Source: Sphingomonas quercus (GTDB lineage: Bacteria; Pseudomonadota; Alphaproteobacteria; Sphingomonadales; Sphingomonadaceae). From it: a stretch of 64,000 bases of DNA. This document shows, piece after piece, positions 56,780 to 63,879 of the stretch. The notes below the pieces were generated by a model. It was not told the origin of the DNA. It ran no database searches and was given only the letters and a program-made list of their open reading frames with translations. The stretch spans positions 1 to 64,000 of the forward strand of contig NZ_JAHKRT010000007.1 in NCBI RefSeq assembly GCF_018863195.1, given 5' to 3'. The stretch's first letter is position 1. The number at the start of each line of letters is the position of its first letter. The position numbers and the translations under genes are program-made.

Positions 56780-57337
56780 GTGAGGCGAGCCGCCAGATGC
56801 TGCCTGCGATCGGTCGCGGGCGGCGCAAGCGCGCTCGTGCTGGCGGTTTCCCCGGTCGCGGCTGCCGGCCATGGCTGGGACAAGGCCAGCGACGTAGGCC
56901 GCAACCTGCTGGTCGTTGCCGCGCTCGGCGTCCCCGCCATTCAGGGGGACTGGACCGGGGACCTGCAGGCCGGCGGAAGCCTTCTCCTCGCGCACGGCAC
57001 GGCCTATGGCCTCAAGCGCATCTTTCCGGAAGAGCGACCCGATCGGAGCGACCGCCACAGCTTTCCATCGGGCCATAGCAGCGTATCGTTCGCGGCAGCC
57101 GCGACGTTGGAGAACCGCTATGGCTGGAAGGCCGGTTTGCCCGCCTTGCTGGTGGCGAGTTTCGTCGGCGTCAGCCGCATCGAGGCCAACAAGCACCATT
57201 GGTACGATGTCGTCGCCGGCGCTGCGATCGGCACCGGAAGCGGCCTGTTGTTGACCTCGAAGCGAACCAACGGCGTCAGGCTCATTCCCTTCGTGGACAG
57301 CCGGGGCGGCGGCTTCTCATTCGCCACGCGCTTCTGA
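56780..57337 (+). CDS. PAP2 family phosphatase
   Basis: About 185 residues from GTG 56780, which places a signal-peptide-like segment (SVAGGASALVLAVSPVAAA) at the N-terminus; the frame is open further upstream to 56660 with a basic, unlikely sequence. The three PAP2 motifs are complete: KRIFPEERPD, the PSGHSS motif in RHSFPSGHSSVSFAAA, and SRIEANKHHWYDVVAGA. It dephosphorylates lipid phosphates such as undecaprenyl or phosphatidate. Start uncertain. Confidence 0.85.
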   Translation: MRRAARCCLRSVAGGASALVLAVSPVAAAGHGWDKASDVGRNLLVVAALGVPAIQGDWTGDLQAGGSLLLAHGTAYGLKRIFPEERPDRSDRHSFPSGHSSVSFAAAATLENRYGWKAGLPALLVASFVGVSRIEANKHHWYDVVAGAAIGTGSGLLLTSKRTNGVRLIPFVDSRGGGFSFATRF

Positions 57338-57475
57338 TCGCCGGTCTGCGCGTAACGCGACGTGATGCCCGGCAGCGCACGCCGGCACGATTTTAGCCAA
57401 GCTCTTCATGTGGCCATAAAGGCCGATTTCCCTGACCGCCTGCCGCCTGCACGGGCGGTGCCGCGGCCTCGCCGG

Positions 57476-58246
57476 TCAGATCCCGGCATACCAGTCATAG
57501 TCGGCGACATCCTCCCAATAGCCGCCCTTGCCGCCGGCGATGCCGTCGAGGGAAGCGACCGCTTCGATGCGCTGCACATATTTGGCATGTTTGTAGCCGA
57601 GTTGACGTTCAACGCGCAGGCGGACGGGAGCGCCGTGCCCGACCGACAGCGCCCGATCGTTCAGCGCCAGCGCGAGGATGGTCTGGGGGTGGAGCGCGTC
57701 CACCATGTCGATGGATTCATAATAGGGACGGCGCGCGCGCCCGAGGCGATCCGCGCAATGGAAGACGATGTAGCGCGCGCTATCCTTCACGCCGGCGACG
57801 TCGAGCAGGGTGGCAAGACGCGGCCCCGTCCACTTTCCGATCGCGCTCCAGCCCTCGACGCAATCATGGCGGGTGATTTGCGCGCGAAGCGGCATCGATC
57901 GCAGCTGCGCGACGGAGAACGCCGTCGGCCTGTTCACCAGGCCGTCGACCGGAATCCGCCAATCCACGAAGTTGGAGGCGACATGGGCGGCATAGTCCGG
58001 CGTTCCCGGATCGCGCGTGCCATTGGTGCGGAACACCGGCGACATCTGGTCGGGACGATATTCGCGCGCCGGAGCATCGCGGTTCGACAGCAGGCGCTGG
58101 AGCGAGCGGTTCCAGTCATCGCCGCGGAACAGCAGGCCCTTGCGAAATGTCGGATCGTCACCGAGCCGATCGCACCCGGCCAGCAAAGAGCCGGCGCCGG
58201 CGGCGAATGCGCCCACCAGCCCGCGCCGGGTGATGAGCTTGCTCAC
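57476..58246 (-). CDS. molybdopterin-dependent oxidoreductase (MsrP/YedY-like), Tat-exported, lipoprotein-like
   Basis: 256 residues from GTG 58246, which overlaps the stop of the upstream cytochrome gene (GTGA). The leader SKLITRRGLVGAFAAGAGS has RR at 7-8 and continues into a lipobox LLAGC with C25. The molybdopterin-ligand Cys is C129 in ITRHDCVEGWSAIGKW, and VERQLGYKHAKYVQRIE is the typical C-terminal stretch. It probably reduces an oxidised sulfur or related substrate, with electrons from the b-type subunit. A lipid anchor on this family is less usual. Confidence 0.87.
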   Translation of the reverse strand: MSKLITRRGLVGAFAAGAGSLLAGCDRLGDDPTFRKGLLFRGDDWNRSLQRLLSNRDAPAREYRPDQMSPVFRTNGTRDPGTPDYAAHVASNFVDWRIPVDGLVNRPTAFSVAQLRSMPLRAQITRHDCVEGWSAIGKWTGPRLATLLDVAGVKDSARYIVFHCADRLGRARRPYYESIDMVDALHPQTILALALNDRALSVGHGAPVRLRVERQLGYKHAKYVQRIEAVASLDGIAGGKGGYWEDVADYDWYAGI

Positions 58247-59004
58247 GGCGTTTCTCCCGGCACGCGCCACCAGCCCGTGATCATCGAACGAATCCCGTTG
58301 ATCGGCCCGGCCGCCACCACCAGCAGGAGATGGACGAGGATGAACCCGGCGATCGACATCGCGGCGATGAAATGGATCGAGCGCGCCGACTGCCGGCCGC
58401 CGAACAGATCGAGCAGCCAGGGCCAGGCGGCATCCATCGCCGGCGACATGGTGAGCCCGGTCAGAATGACGAGGGGCAGCAACACGAAGATCAGCACCAC
58501 ATAGGCCAGCTTCTGCAGGATGTTGAATGCCGTGGGGTCCGCCGGATCGTGGAACCTGAAGGCGAGATGCTCGCGAATGTCATGCAGCAACGCGCGCGGG
58601 GCGAGCTCGCGCAGCCGCATCCGGAAGGCGCGGGCATGGCCGTTGGCCAGCGCGGCGACCATGAACAGGAGCAGTCCGAACCCGAGGATCAGCGCGAAAG
58701 TGAGGTGCCATCGGCGCGCGAGCGCGAGATTATATTGGGACGGGATGGTCAGCCACCCGGGCACCCGCCCACCTTCGAAGACGCTGCTGACGTTGAACCA
58801 GGGCCTGTCGAAATTCGCCCCATATTGGCCCCAGTAAAGATGCGGATGGGCGTTCAGGATCATGAGGCCCGATCCCAGCATCACCAGGATGGTGACGGCG
58901 TTCACCCAATGCCAGATGCGCGTCGCCAGCCCGTGGCGCTTGACCAGCGAGCTCGGCCGGGCCTGCGGCGGGGCAGCCATGTCAGCCGGCTCGGACGTCG
59001 CCAT
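58243..59004 (-). CDS. cytochrome b561-type membrane subunit, partner of the molybdoenzyme
   Basis: 253 residues from ATG 59004; a longer frame to 59064 is possible. Four or five helices with His residues in heme-ligand positions: RHGLATRIWHWVNAVTILVM, RRWHLTFALILGFGLLLFMV, and SIHFIAAMSIAGFILVHLLL. The order resembles prokaryotic cytochrome b561 proteins that carry quinol electrons to periplasmic molybdoenzymes. Translational coupling to the molybdoenzyme gene supports the pairing. Confidence 0.87.
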   Translation of the reverse strand: MATSEPADMAAPPQARPSSLVKRHGLATRIWHWVNAVTILVMLGSGLMILNAHPHLYWGQYGANFDRPWFNVSSVFEGGRVPGWLTIPSQYNLALARRWHLTFALILGFGLLLFMVAALANGHARAFRMRLRELAPRALLHDIREHLAFRFHDPADPTAFNILQKLAYVVLIFVLLPLVILTGLTMSPAMDAAWPWLLDLFGGRQSARSIHFIAAMSIAGFILVHLLLVVAAGPINGIRSMITGWWRVPGETP

Positions 59005-59126
59005 ATCGCCAATTCTCCCGCATCCCGTCGCCTCGCCGAAATCCATGATGGCATGAATTCGCACGGTGGCGCAGGATGGTTACACCTTCTCAGGCGCGCG
59101 GGTAGCTCATTTTAGCAGGCGGGGCT

Positions 59127-59390
59127 TCAGGAGATTCCCGTGCCGGGCGTCACCGGATGAGCGATCAGCTCCGGCTCGGACGCCAGCTGTATCGCGATCG
59201 ATCTTATCGACGACCAGGGAAAGAAGACATGTCGCCGATCCTTGCCGCTTTCGCCCAGTACGACGATGCCGACATCATCCGCTCCGGCAAGGATCGCCTT
59301 CGAATGCTCCAGCCCGCTGGCAAGCTGCAGCGCGACGACAAGTGAGCCACTGCCGCGATCCAGATGATCCTTGAGCATTTCGAGCAACAT
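59127..59390 (-). CDS. small conserved-looking protein of unknown function
   Basis: 87 residues. The middle part, ALQLASGLEHSKAILAGADD, followed by VGIVVLGESGKDRRHVFFPW, reads like a folded beta-rich domain. No family was recognised. No membrane helix. It begins the run of very small minus-strand genes that extends to infA. Confidence 0.55.
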   Translation of the reverse strand: MLLEMLKDHLDRGSGSLVVALQLASGLEHSKAILAGADDVGIVVLGESGKDRRHVFFPWSSIRSIAIQLASEPELIAHPVTPGTGIS

Positions 59391-59418
59391 CGTCTCCTGA
59401 ACGATAGCGGGTAACGGG

Positions 59419-59565
59419 TCAGCTGGTTTCGGACGAAAGCGGCGTTTTGGGGCCGGAGACGAGCTTGTCGCCTGCGACGCGGGCCCGCGCGATCCTCGCC
59501 AGCACGATCATCGGGGTCGCCCCCAGCAGCGTACCCACCAGCACGCCGATCAGAAATTCTGTCAT
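59419..59565 (-). CDS. 48-residue single-pass membrane microprotein
   Basis: Read by eye: MTEFLIGVLVGTLLGATPMI, then VLARIARARVAGDKL and a Ser/Thr-rich tail ending SSETS. One hydrophobic helix (residues 4-24) followed by basic residues gives an N-out/C-in protein. The ribosome site is weak (AGCGAGCG). Codon pattern is similar to neighbouring genes. Confidence 0.55.
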   Translation of the reverse strand: MTEFLIGVLVGTLLGATPMIVLARIARARVAGDKLVSGPKTPLSSETS

Positions 59566-59579
59566 CGCTCGCTATGCGT

Positions 59580-59720
59580 CTAGCGCGCCGCCTGCCAGGG
59601 AAGGCCGGGAAGACGCGACATCCTGCAGTTGCAGACCATGCAGGTCGTCGTGAAGTTCCCATTTCCCCAGCGGCTGGCATGCAAATCGGGAACGTGCCGC
59701 CCGAACCATTTATGAAACAC
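59580..59720 (-). CDS. 46-residue cysteine-motif microprotein
   Basis: GTG start at 59720 with a good AGGAG ribosome site 7-8 bases upstream. The translation begins MFHKWFGRHVPDLHASRWGN and contains TTTCMVCNCRMSRLPGLPWQ, a C-x2-C-x-C arrangement that could bind zinc. The sequence RWGNGNFTTTC looks like a small zinc-ribbon element. No function known. Confidence 0.6.
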   Translation of the reverse strand: MFHKWFGRHVPDLHASRWGNGNFTTTCMVCNCRMSRLPGLPWQAAR

Positions 59721-59753
59721 CGGTGATCTCCTCGATCGGTGGATGCGCGGCCG

Positions 59754-59951
59754 TCAGGCGAACGTATGGGCGGGGCGGACGAGTCGCGCGGGATGGGACG
59801 TGCCCAAGGGGCGGTCGGCCCGGTCCTTCTCGATGAGCCGCGCATAATTTCGCGCGAGTTCCTGATGGGCGTGGCGCGACGCGCTGCAACTTGCCTCGCG
59901 CGCACGGACGAGCGAAACCTGATGGCGATAAAAGAGATAATTGAGGTCCAT
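59754..59951 (-). CDS. 65-residue small soluble protein
   Basis: From ATG 59951 with AGGAG 5 bases upstream: MDLNYLFYRHQVSLVRAREA, then an amphipathic helix with SASRHAHQELARNYARLIE. The helical pattern resembles the two paralogues at 60311 and 62512 only loosely (aromatic-rich start, helix with Arg). Function unknown. Confidence 0.65.
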   Translation of the reverse strand: MDLNYLFYRHQVSLVRAREASCSASRHAHQELARNYARLIEKDRADRPLGTSHPARLVRPAHTFA

Positions 59952-60077
59952 GACTTCTCCTGCTGTTGGTAAGCGGGAGCGCGACGCCTGTCTCTCAGCC
60001 ACCGGCGCTTACTTCAGTCTGCCGGTGATGTGCCATCTTATCACAGGTCCGTGATTTCGAGGCATGGATTCGTATCC

Positions 60078-60311
60078 TCAGGCGGCCCCACTGCCCATCA
60101 GCGCCTCGACAGCGGCCAATCCCTCGTCACTCGCAATGGCGAGATCGAGGGGGCGCGCGCCGAGCGCCCCGTGATGGGTGTTCAGGAATGCGGTGACGGC
60201 GGCGGCATCGCCGAACCGCGCGATCGCCATGCGCGTGACGCGGCCCTGCCGATCGGCCTGCGCCGCTGACAGGGGTTGCGTCTTGACGCGATGGGCGAAG
60301 GGGCGGCCCAT
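60078..60311 (-). CDS. MbcA/ParS-type (DUF2384) toxin-binding domain protein, no toxin nearby
   Basis: 77 residues from ATG 60311, which overlaps the stop of the preceding small gene (TGATG). The DUF2384 core is AAAVTAFLNTHHGALGARPL followed by DLAIASDEGLAAVEALMG. In known systems this domain in Xre-type antitoxins contacts a RES toxin; here no HTH and no RES toxin are adjacent. It may be an orphan, or pair with the coupled 67-residue protein. Confidence 0.75.
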   Translation of the reverse strand: MGRPFAHRVKTQPLSAAQADRQGRVTRMAIARFGDAAAVTAFLNTHHGALGARPLDLAIASDEGLAAVEALMGSGAA

Positions 60312-60514
60312 CAGAGGACCGCCGCGTCGACAAGCGCGCGCTTGCTCGCGAGATCGGCGCGGATCGCCTCGGCATGCTGCAGCCGCTCGGCCAGCACCCG
60401 CCATGCGCGCGCCGAGCGGAGGTGGCATTCGCGGACATTGCCGAGCGCGGTGCGGCTGGCCGCCCGTTCGTCAATCTCGGCCTGGGCGAAATAATAACCA
60501 CTTGTCGTGGACAT
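60311..60514 (-). CDS. 67-residue helical protein, paralogue of the one at 62512
   Basis: Starts MSTTSGYYFAQAEIDERAAS and contains LGNVRECHLRSARAWRVLAE. The pattern YF-x2-QA, NVRE, R-x2-AW-x2-LA-x-R is shared with the 79-residue protein at 62512-62751. AAAGGAA lies 8 bases before the ATG. Coupled to the DUF2384 gene. All-helical and probably cytoplasmic; function unknown. Confidence 0.75.
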   Translation of the reverse strand: MSTTSGYYFAQAEIDERAASRTALGNVRECHLRSARAWRVLAERLQHAEAIRADLASKRALVDAAVL

Positions 60515-60557
60515 GCCGATTTCCTTTCAGGCGCCGCTCGCGACGACAATAGATGGA

Positions 60558-60692
60558 TCAGTCGATCATTTCGGCGACGATACGGCGCAAGTCGCGCCTG
60601 GAAAGCGGGGCTGTGGTCACCGGAATGGCCTGGAACGGGTGATGGGGGGTTCGGGTCTTGCCGACCGGTAGCGATATAGTCTGAGTTTGCAT
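60558..60692 (-). CDS. 44-residue microprotein upstream of the helical pair
   Basis: Read by eye from ATG 60692 with AGGGA 6 bases upstream: MQTQTISLPVGKTRTPHHPF, then QAIPVTTAPLSRRDLRRIV and a short acidic end. The HPFQAIPVTTAPLSRRDLR stretch reads like a short conserved peptide. Its function is unknown. It lies between infA and the helical gene, on the same strand. Confidence 0.55.
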   Translation of the reverse strand: MQTQTISLPVGKTRTPHHPFQAIPVTTAPLSRRDLRRIVAEMID

Positions 60693-60734
60693 ATTTATCC
60701 CTGGCGCAAACGCGCCGATATCAAGTTGGACGCG

Positions 60735-60995
60735 CTAACGGCGCGGGCCACGACGGGGGCCGGAGCCGCCACCCGCCGTTCTTTCACGGAAGATGATGCG
60801 ACCCTTCTCAAGATCATAAGGCGTCATCTCCACGATGACTCGATCCCCTACCACCGAGCGAATGCGGTGGCGCCGCATCTTGCCCGCGGTGTAGGCGATG
60901 ATTTGATGATCATTCTCCAGTCGAACCCTGAAACGGCCATCGGGGAGAATGTCTTCGATCTGGCCGTCGAGGGAGAGGAGTTCTTCCTTGGCCAC
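60735..60995 (-). CDS. infA: translation initiation factor IF-1 with an extended basic tail
   Basis: 86 residues, against about 72 for standard IF-1. The S1-like OB fold is clear: [38 protein letters not shown] and [19 protein letters not shown] Gly/Arg tail ([14 protein letters not shown]) is added. Several residues differ from the usual alphaproteobacterial IF-1 (for example RLENDHQ), so it could be an extra or stress-linked copy; whether another infA exists cannot be seen here. Confidence 0.88.
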   Translation of the reverse strand: MAKEELLSLDGQIEDILPDGRFRVRLENDHQIIAYTAGKMRRHRIRSVVGDRVIVEMTPYDLEKGRIIFRERTAGGGSGPRRGPRR

Positions 60996-61043
60996 CCGGC
61001 TCAGCCCTGCCCGAGAGTGACGGCTGCCTGCTGGCAGTGCCTG

Positions 61044-61196
61044 TCAGTCTCCAGCGTGTGACTCGCGAAACACTCGGCGGTGCCGATCGGCATAAACTTC
61101 CCTTCGCAAAAACTCGGTGTTCCGCGCGACGTGAACGTCCGCGGAGCCAGCAGCGAGAAAAGGAAGGATCAGCCCGGAGGCTTCAAGTTCCGTCAC
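61044..61196 (-). other. doubtful ORF in the infA to NTF2-like intergenic region
   Basis: The stretch from 60996 to 61319 has no clear gene. On the minus strand a frame ending at 61044 reads protein-like (for example LTSLVTELEASGLILPFLAA and FLRREVYADRHRRVFRES), but no start codon has a good ribosome site; GTG 61196 or an upstream TTG are the only options. It may be a short real protein or a remnant. Confidence 0.25.
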
Positions 61197-61319
61197 AAGC
61201 GACGTTAGCCCGCCCCATATAGGCGAGGCCGGCTCAATTATCAACCTGGCGCGGCCTGGTTTGACGTAGCCGCGACAGACAATATCATCGGCGCCGATCG
61301 ATACGTCATTGGAGGGACC

Positions 61320-61796
61320 ATGAAAGCCTATACGCTCGCCGGCATCGTTGTTTGCGGCCTGATTGCCACCGGCTGCTCGAAGCCTGCCGCGCCCCCCGCG
61401 CCCCCCGCGCCGGCCGCTGCGGCCGCGCCGACCACGGAGGCCGCGATGCGAGCCGCCGTGGACCGGCACGTCACCGCCGTGAAGGCCGCCAATGTCGACG
61501 GCGTGATGGCCGATTATGCCGACGATGCGGTGCTGGTCTCGCCGCCGGGCATGGTCACCCCGACCGGCACTTTCGTCGGCAAGCAGAAGGTGCGCGATTT
61601 CTTCGTCTGGTTGTCGACCCCGGCAGTGCTGCCGGCCGCGCAGAGCATGGAATCGAGCAGCGAGATGGTCGGCCCCGATACGCTGCTGTTCCGCTGGACC
61701 CAGTTTCCGGGGACGCCCAAGCAGGTAAAGGGATCGGACGTCTTCGTGTTCCGTGACGGCAAGATCGTGTTCCAGACCACCGCCGCGCTTCCCTGA
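61320..61796 (+). CDS. lipoprotein with an NTF2-like (SnoaL/DUF4440) domain
   Basis: 158 residues. The lipobox is IATGC after a hydrophobic leader (MKAYTLAGIVVCGLIATGC), then an Ala/Pro linker. The NTF2-like domain has MRAAVDRHVTAVKAANVDGV, ADYADDAVLVSPPGMVTPTG and KGSDVFVFRDGKIVFQTTAA. GGAGGG lies just before the ATG. It should be anchored in a membrane facing the periplasm. Ligand or reaction unknown. Confidence 0.85.
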   Translation: MKAYTLAGIVVCGLIATGCSKPAAPPAPPAPAAAAAPTTEAAMRAAVDRHVTAVKAANVDGVMADYADDAVLVSPPGMVTPTGTFVGKQKVRDFFVWLSTPAVLPAAQSMESSSEMVGPDTLLFRWTQFPGTPKQVKGSDVFVFRDGKIVFQTTAALP

Positions 61797-61816
61797 CGGA
61801 TCGGCCGGGCTCGCCC

Positions 61817-62515
61817 CTAATCTGGCCGCACCGCGAGCCAGATCAGGTGGCGGGTGTCCTCCTCGGTGTCGCCGGACGGGATGCTGACCTCTTCGACCTC
61901 GAACCCGGCCTTGCGCAGGCGGCTGGAAAAGGCCGGGTCGGAATAAGCGGACCAGATCGCCAGCACGCCGCCTCCCCGGAGCGAGGCGTAGATGTCACGC
62001 AACCCCCAGTCGCAATAGAGCCGGTCGTTGGCGAGGTTGATCAGGCCATCGGGGCCGTTGTCGACATCGAGCATGATGGCGTCGAAGCCCGCCCGCTGCT
62101 CGGCGATGACATCGTGAACGTCGCGGATTTCGAGCGAAACGCGGGGATCGCCGAGCGAATTGCCGTGGATCGACGCCAGTGGTCCGTGCGCCCAGCTGAC
62201 CACCTTGGGAACAAGCTCCGCGACGACGATGGTCGCCGAGGCGGGCAGCGCCGATCGCGCCGCGGCGAGCGTGAAGCCCATGCCGAGGCCGCCGATCAGC
62301 ACGCGGCTGGCCCGTCGGCCAAGGCGCGCACAGGCGAGGGTGGCCAGGGCCTCCTCCGATCGATAGGCCCAGCTTCCCATCAGCTGTTCCTCACCGAACA
62401 GAATCTCGTAATCGTCACCGTGGCGGACCAGGCGCAATTGTCCGCCCCCCGGAATATCGGCCGTATCGATAAGCACCCCTGACGGCCCGAGCGCTGCGGC
62501 CGCGGCCAAGGTCAA
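61817..62515 (-). CDS. spermidine-synthase-like methyltransferase-fold protein
   Basis: 232 residues. The Rossmann part is VLIGGLGMGFTLAAARSALP followed by VVAELVPKVVSWAHG, then DVHDVIAEQRAGFDAIMLDVDNG and GGGVLAIWSAYSDPAF. This is the spermine/spermidine synthase-like fold used by many sphingomonad proteins of unknown substrate. It starts at a TTG that overlaps the stop of the upstream small gene (TTGA); a GTG at 62476 is the alternative start. Confidence 0.8.
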   Translation of the reverse strand: MTLAAAAALGPSGVLIDTADIPGGGQLRLVRHGDDYEILFGEEQLMGSWAYRSEEALATLACARLGRRASRVLIGGLGMGFTLAAARSALPASATIVVAELVPKVVSWAHGPLASIHGNSLGDPRVSLEIRDVHDVIAEQRAGFDAIMLDVDNGPDGLINLANDRLYCDWGLRDIYASLRGGGVLAIWSAYSDPAFSSRLRKAGFEVEEVSIPSGDTEEDTRHLIWLAVRPD

Positions 62516-62751
62516 TCAACGGCCTCCGACGATGCCGTCATGAGGGACTCGCCGTCATCGCCCGAGCCGGTGAGAAGCTTGGCCGAGGCGGCCTGGATGC
62601 GGGCATTGTCCGTACGCTCGGTCCTGACCGCCAGGGCAGCCCATGCATCGGATGCGCGCTGGCACCGCTCGCGGACATTTTCGAGCGTGGCGGCATCGGC
62701 CGCCAACTGCTGTTTGGCGGCCTGGTCCTGGTAGAAATGCAAGGCTGACAT
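62512..62751 (-). CDS. 79-residue helical protein, paralogue of the one at 60311
   Basis: From ATG 62751, with CGGGAG upstream: MSALHFYQDQAAKQQLAADA, then ATLENVRERCQRASDAWAAL. The pattern FY-x2-QA, L-x-NVRE, RA-x2-AW-x2-LA-x-R matches the 67-residue protein near infA. Here the coupled neighbour is the spermidine-synthase-like gene rather than a DUF2384 gene, and the cspA terminator lies upstream. Confidence 0.72.
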   Translation of the reverse strand: MSALHFYQDQAAKQQLAADAATLENVRERCQRASDAWAALAVRTERTDNARIQAASAKLLTGSGDDGESLMTASSEAVD

Positions 62752-62775
62752 TGGGGGCTCCCGAGGATGAGGGGA

Positions 62776-62802
62776 ACAGGCGAGGTCGATGACCTCGCCT
62801 GT
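62776..62802 (-). terminator. terminator hairpin of cspA
   Basis: Perfect 12-base arms ACAGGCGAGGTC (62776-62787) and GACCTCGCCTGT (62791-62802) with a three-base loop, 8 bases after the cspA stop on the minus strand. Confidence 0.75.
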
Positions 62803-62810
62803 CTCAATCC

Positions 62811-63017
62811 TCAGGCAGCCTGCAGGTTCACCGCAGAAGTCTTGCCGCGCCGATCGGTCTCGAGCTCGTACGAAACGCGCTGATCCTTGTCGAGGGTGCG
62901 CATGCCGGCCCGCTCGACGGCGGTGATGTGCACGAACGCATCGGTGCCGCCGTCCTCGGGCGCGATGAAGCCATAACCCTTGTCGGCGTTGAAGAATTTG
63001 ACGGTTCCGGTGATCAT
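62811..63017 (-). CDS. cspA: cold-shock protein
   Basis: 68 residues from ATG 63017 (AAAGGA upstream); the frame is longer but only this part is protein-like. RNP1 is KGYGFIAPEDG and RNP2 is DAFVHITAVE, with MITGTVKFFNADKGYGF at the start. It is a single-stranded nucleic-acid-binding chaperone. It lies close to infA and the small helical genes; together these look like a translation or stress module, which is inference. Confidence 0.93.
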   Translation of the reverse strand: MITGTVKFFNADKGYGFIAPEDGGTDAFVHITAVERAGMRTLDKDQRVSYELETDRRGKTSAVNLQAA

Positions 63018-63169
63018 CTGGGTATCCTTTATCCCATGTGTGACGGGCATGCGCCACGCGGCGCATCCCGGCTTCGTGAGGCAAGAAAGGGACAAAGGAA
63101 GCCTGAGCGGCCCGTTATCCGTCGCAGGCGACGTCAGCATCCCGAATATAGGCGGGTTCGCGTCCGAAT

Positions 63170-63334
63170 CTAGTCCGAATGTCCGTGAGCGTGATCGGCC
63201 CTGTCGATTGCGTGCAGCAAGTCATCAAGGGAGGGATCGTGCTCAGGCAGAAATGTCTGCCTCAGCCCCTGGCTTATGATCCTCAGATCGACCCCGAACG
63301 CGGGGGCAGGGACGACTCGGTCGCGATCGTCCAC
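63170..63334 (-). CDS. 54-residue acidic microprotein
   Basis: GTG start with GGAG 6 bases upstream. The translation contains FGVDLRIISQGLRQTFLPEH, then DPSLDDLLHAIDRADHAHG, which reads like a short helical protein. A plus-strand frame over the same bases (63179-63355) reads worse and lacks a ribosome site. Function unknown. Confidence 0.5.
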   Translation of the reverse strand: MDDRDRVVPAPAFGVDLRIISQGLRQTFLPEHDPSLDDLLHAIDRADHAHGHSD

Positions 63335-63608
63335 CGATATCTCCGCTGGTGGTGAGCTGAAACCGGGTTAAGCGATCGACGCGGTTTTTGTTCCGCTGAT
63401 GCGCATCCTCGTCGGGGATTATCTGGCCCGTCCTGTCCAGGGACAGGTTGCCTGAGGGAGGGGGCCTCGGTCCCCCGGCGCCGGCTGATCCAAATTAGCG
63501 CGCGACGCGCCACTTTCGGCTATACAGAATCTCGACGCCGTCCGTTTGGCGCCGTTTGCCGAGAGTAACTGGAAAGCTCCCGCTCCAAAATCGCCGGAGG
63601 AGCTAACT

Positions 63609-63869
63609 ATGCCTCACTTTGAACTATTCACATTGGACGGTGAGTTTGCCTCATGCATCGCTACCTATGACGTCGCTGATGCGGAGGAAGTGCTTGCCTT
63701 ATGCATGTTGCGACTGGAAGGCTGTGATCTGGAAATCCGGCGTGACGATAAGCTCGTCGCGCGCATAGCCAGGTCTGGCCATGTCACCCGCGCCGTCGAT
63801 TGCCCCGGATTCGTCTACGCCGGCGGCCATCGGCCCGCCCCGGGCCGGGGCGACTCAGCGTCGAACTGA
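63609..63869 (+). CDS. 86-residue protein of unknown function
   Basis: From ATG 63609 with GGAGGAG 6 bases upstream. MPHFELFTLDGEFASCIATY, then DVADAEEVLALCMLRLEGCD and LEIRRDDKLVARIARSGH read like one small mixed alpha/beta domain. No family recognised. The last dozen residues are low-complexity. Confidence 0.6.
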   Translation: MPHFELFTLDGEFASCIATYDVADAEEVLALCMLRLEGCDLEIRRDDKLVARIARSGHVTRAVDCPGFVYAGGHRPAPGRGDSASN

Positions 63870-63879
63870 CATCGGACTC

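Noticed and set aside
63179-63355. Plus-strand 58-codon ORF over the 63.2 kb microgene
   Set aside because: No ribosome site and less protein-like than the minus-strand frame, which has GGAG before its GTG.
63283-63513. 76-residue minus-strand frame near 63.4 kb
   Set aside because: No ribosome site, low-complexity and Arg-rich, overlaps the better-supported microgene.
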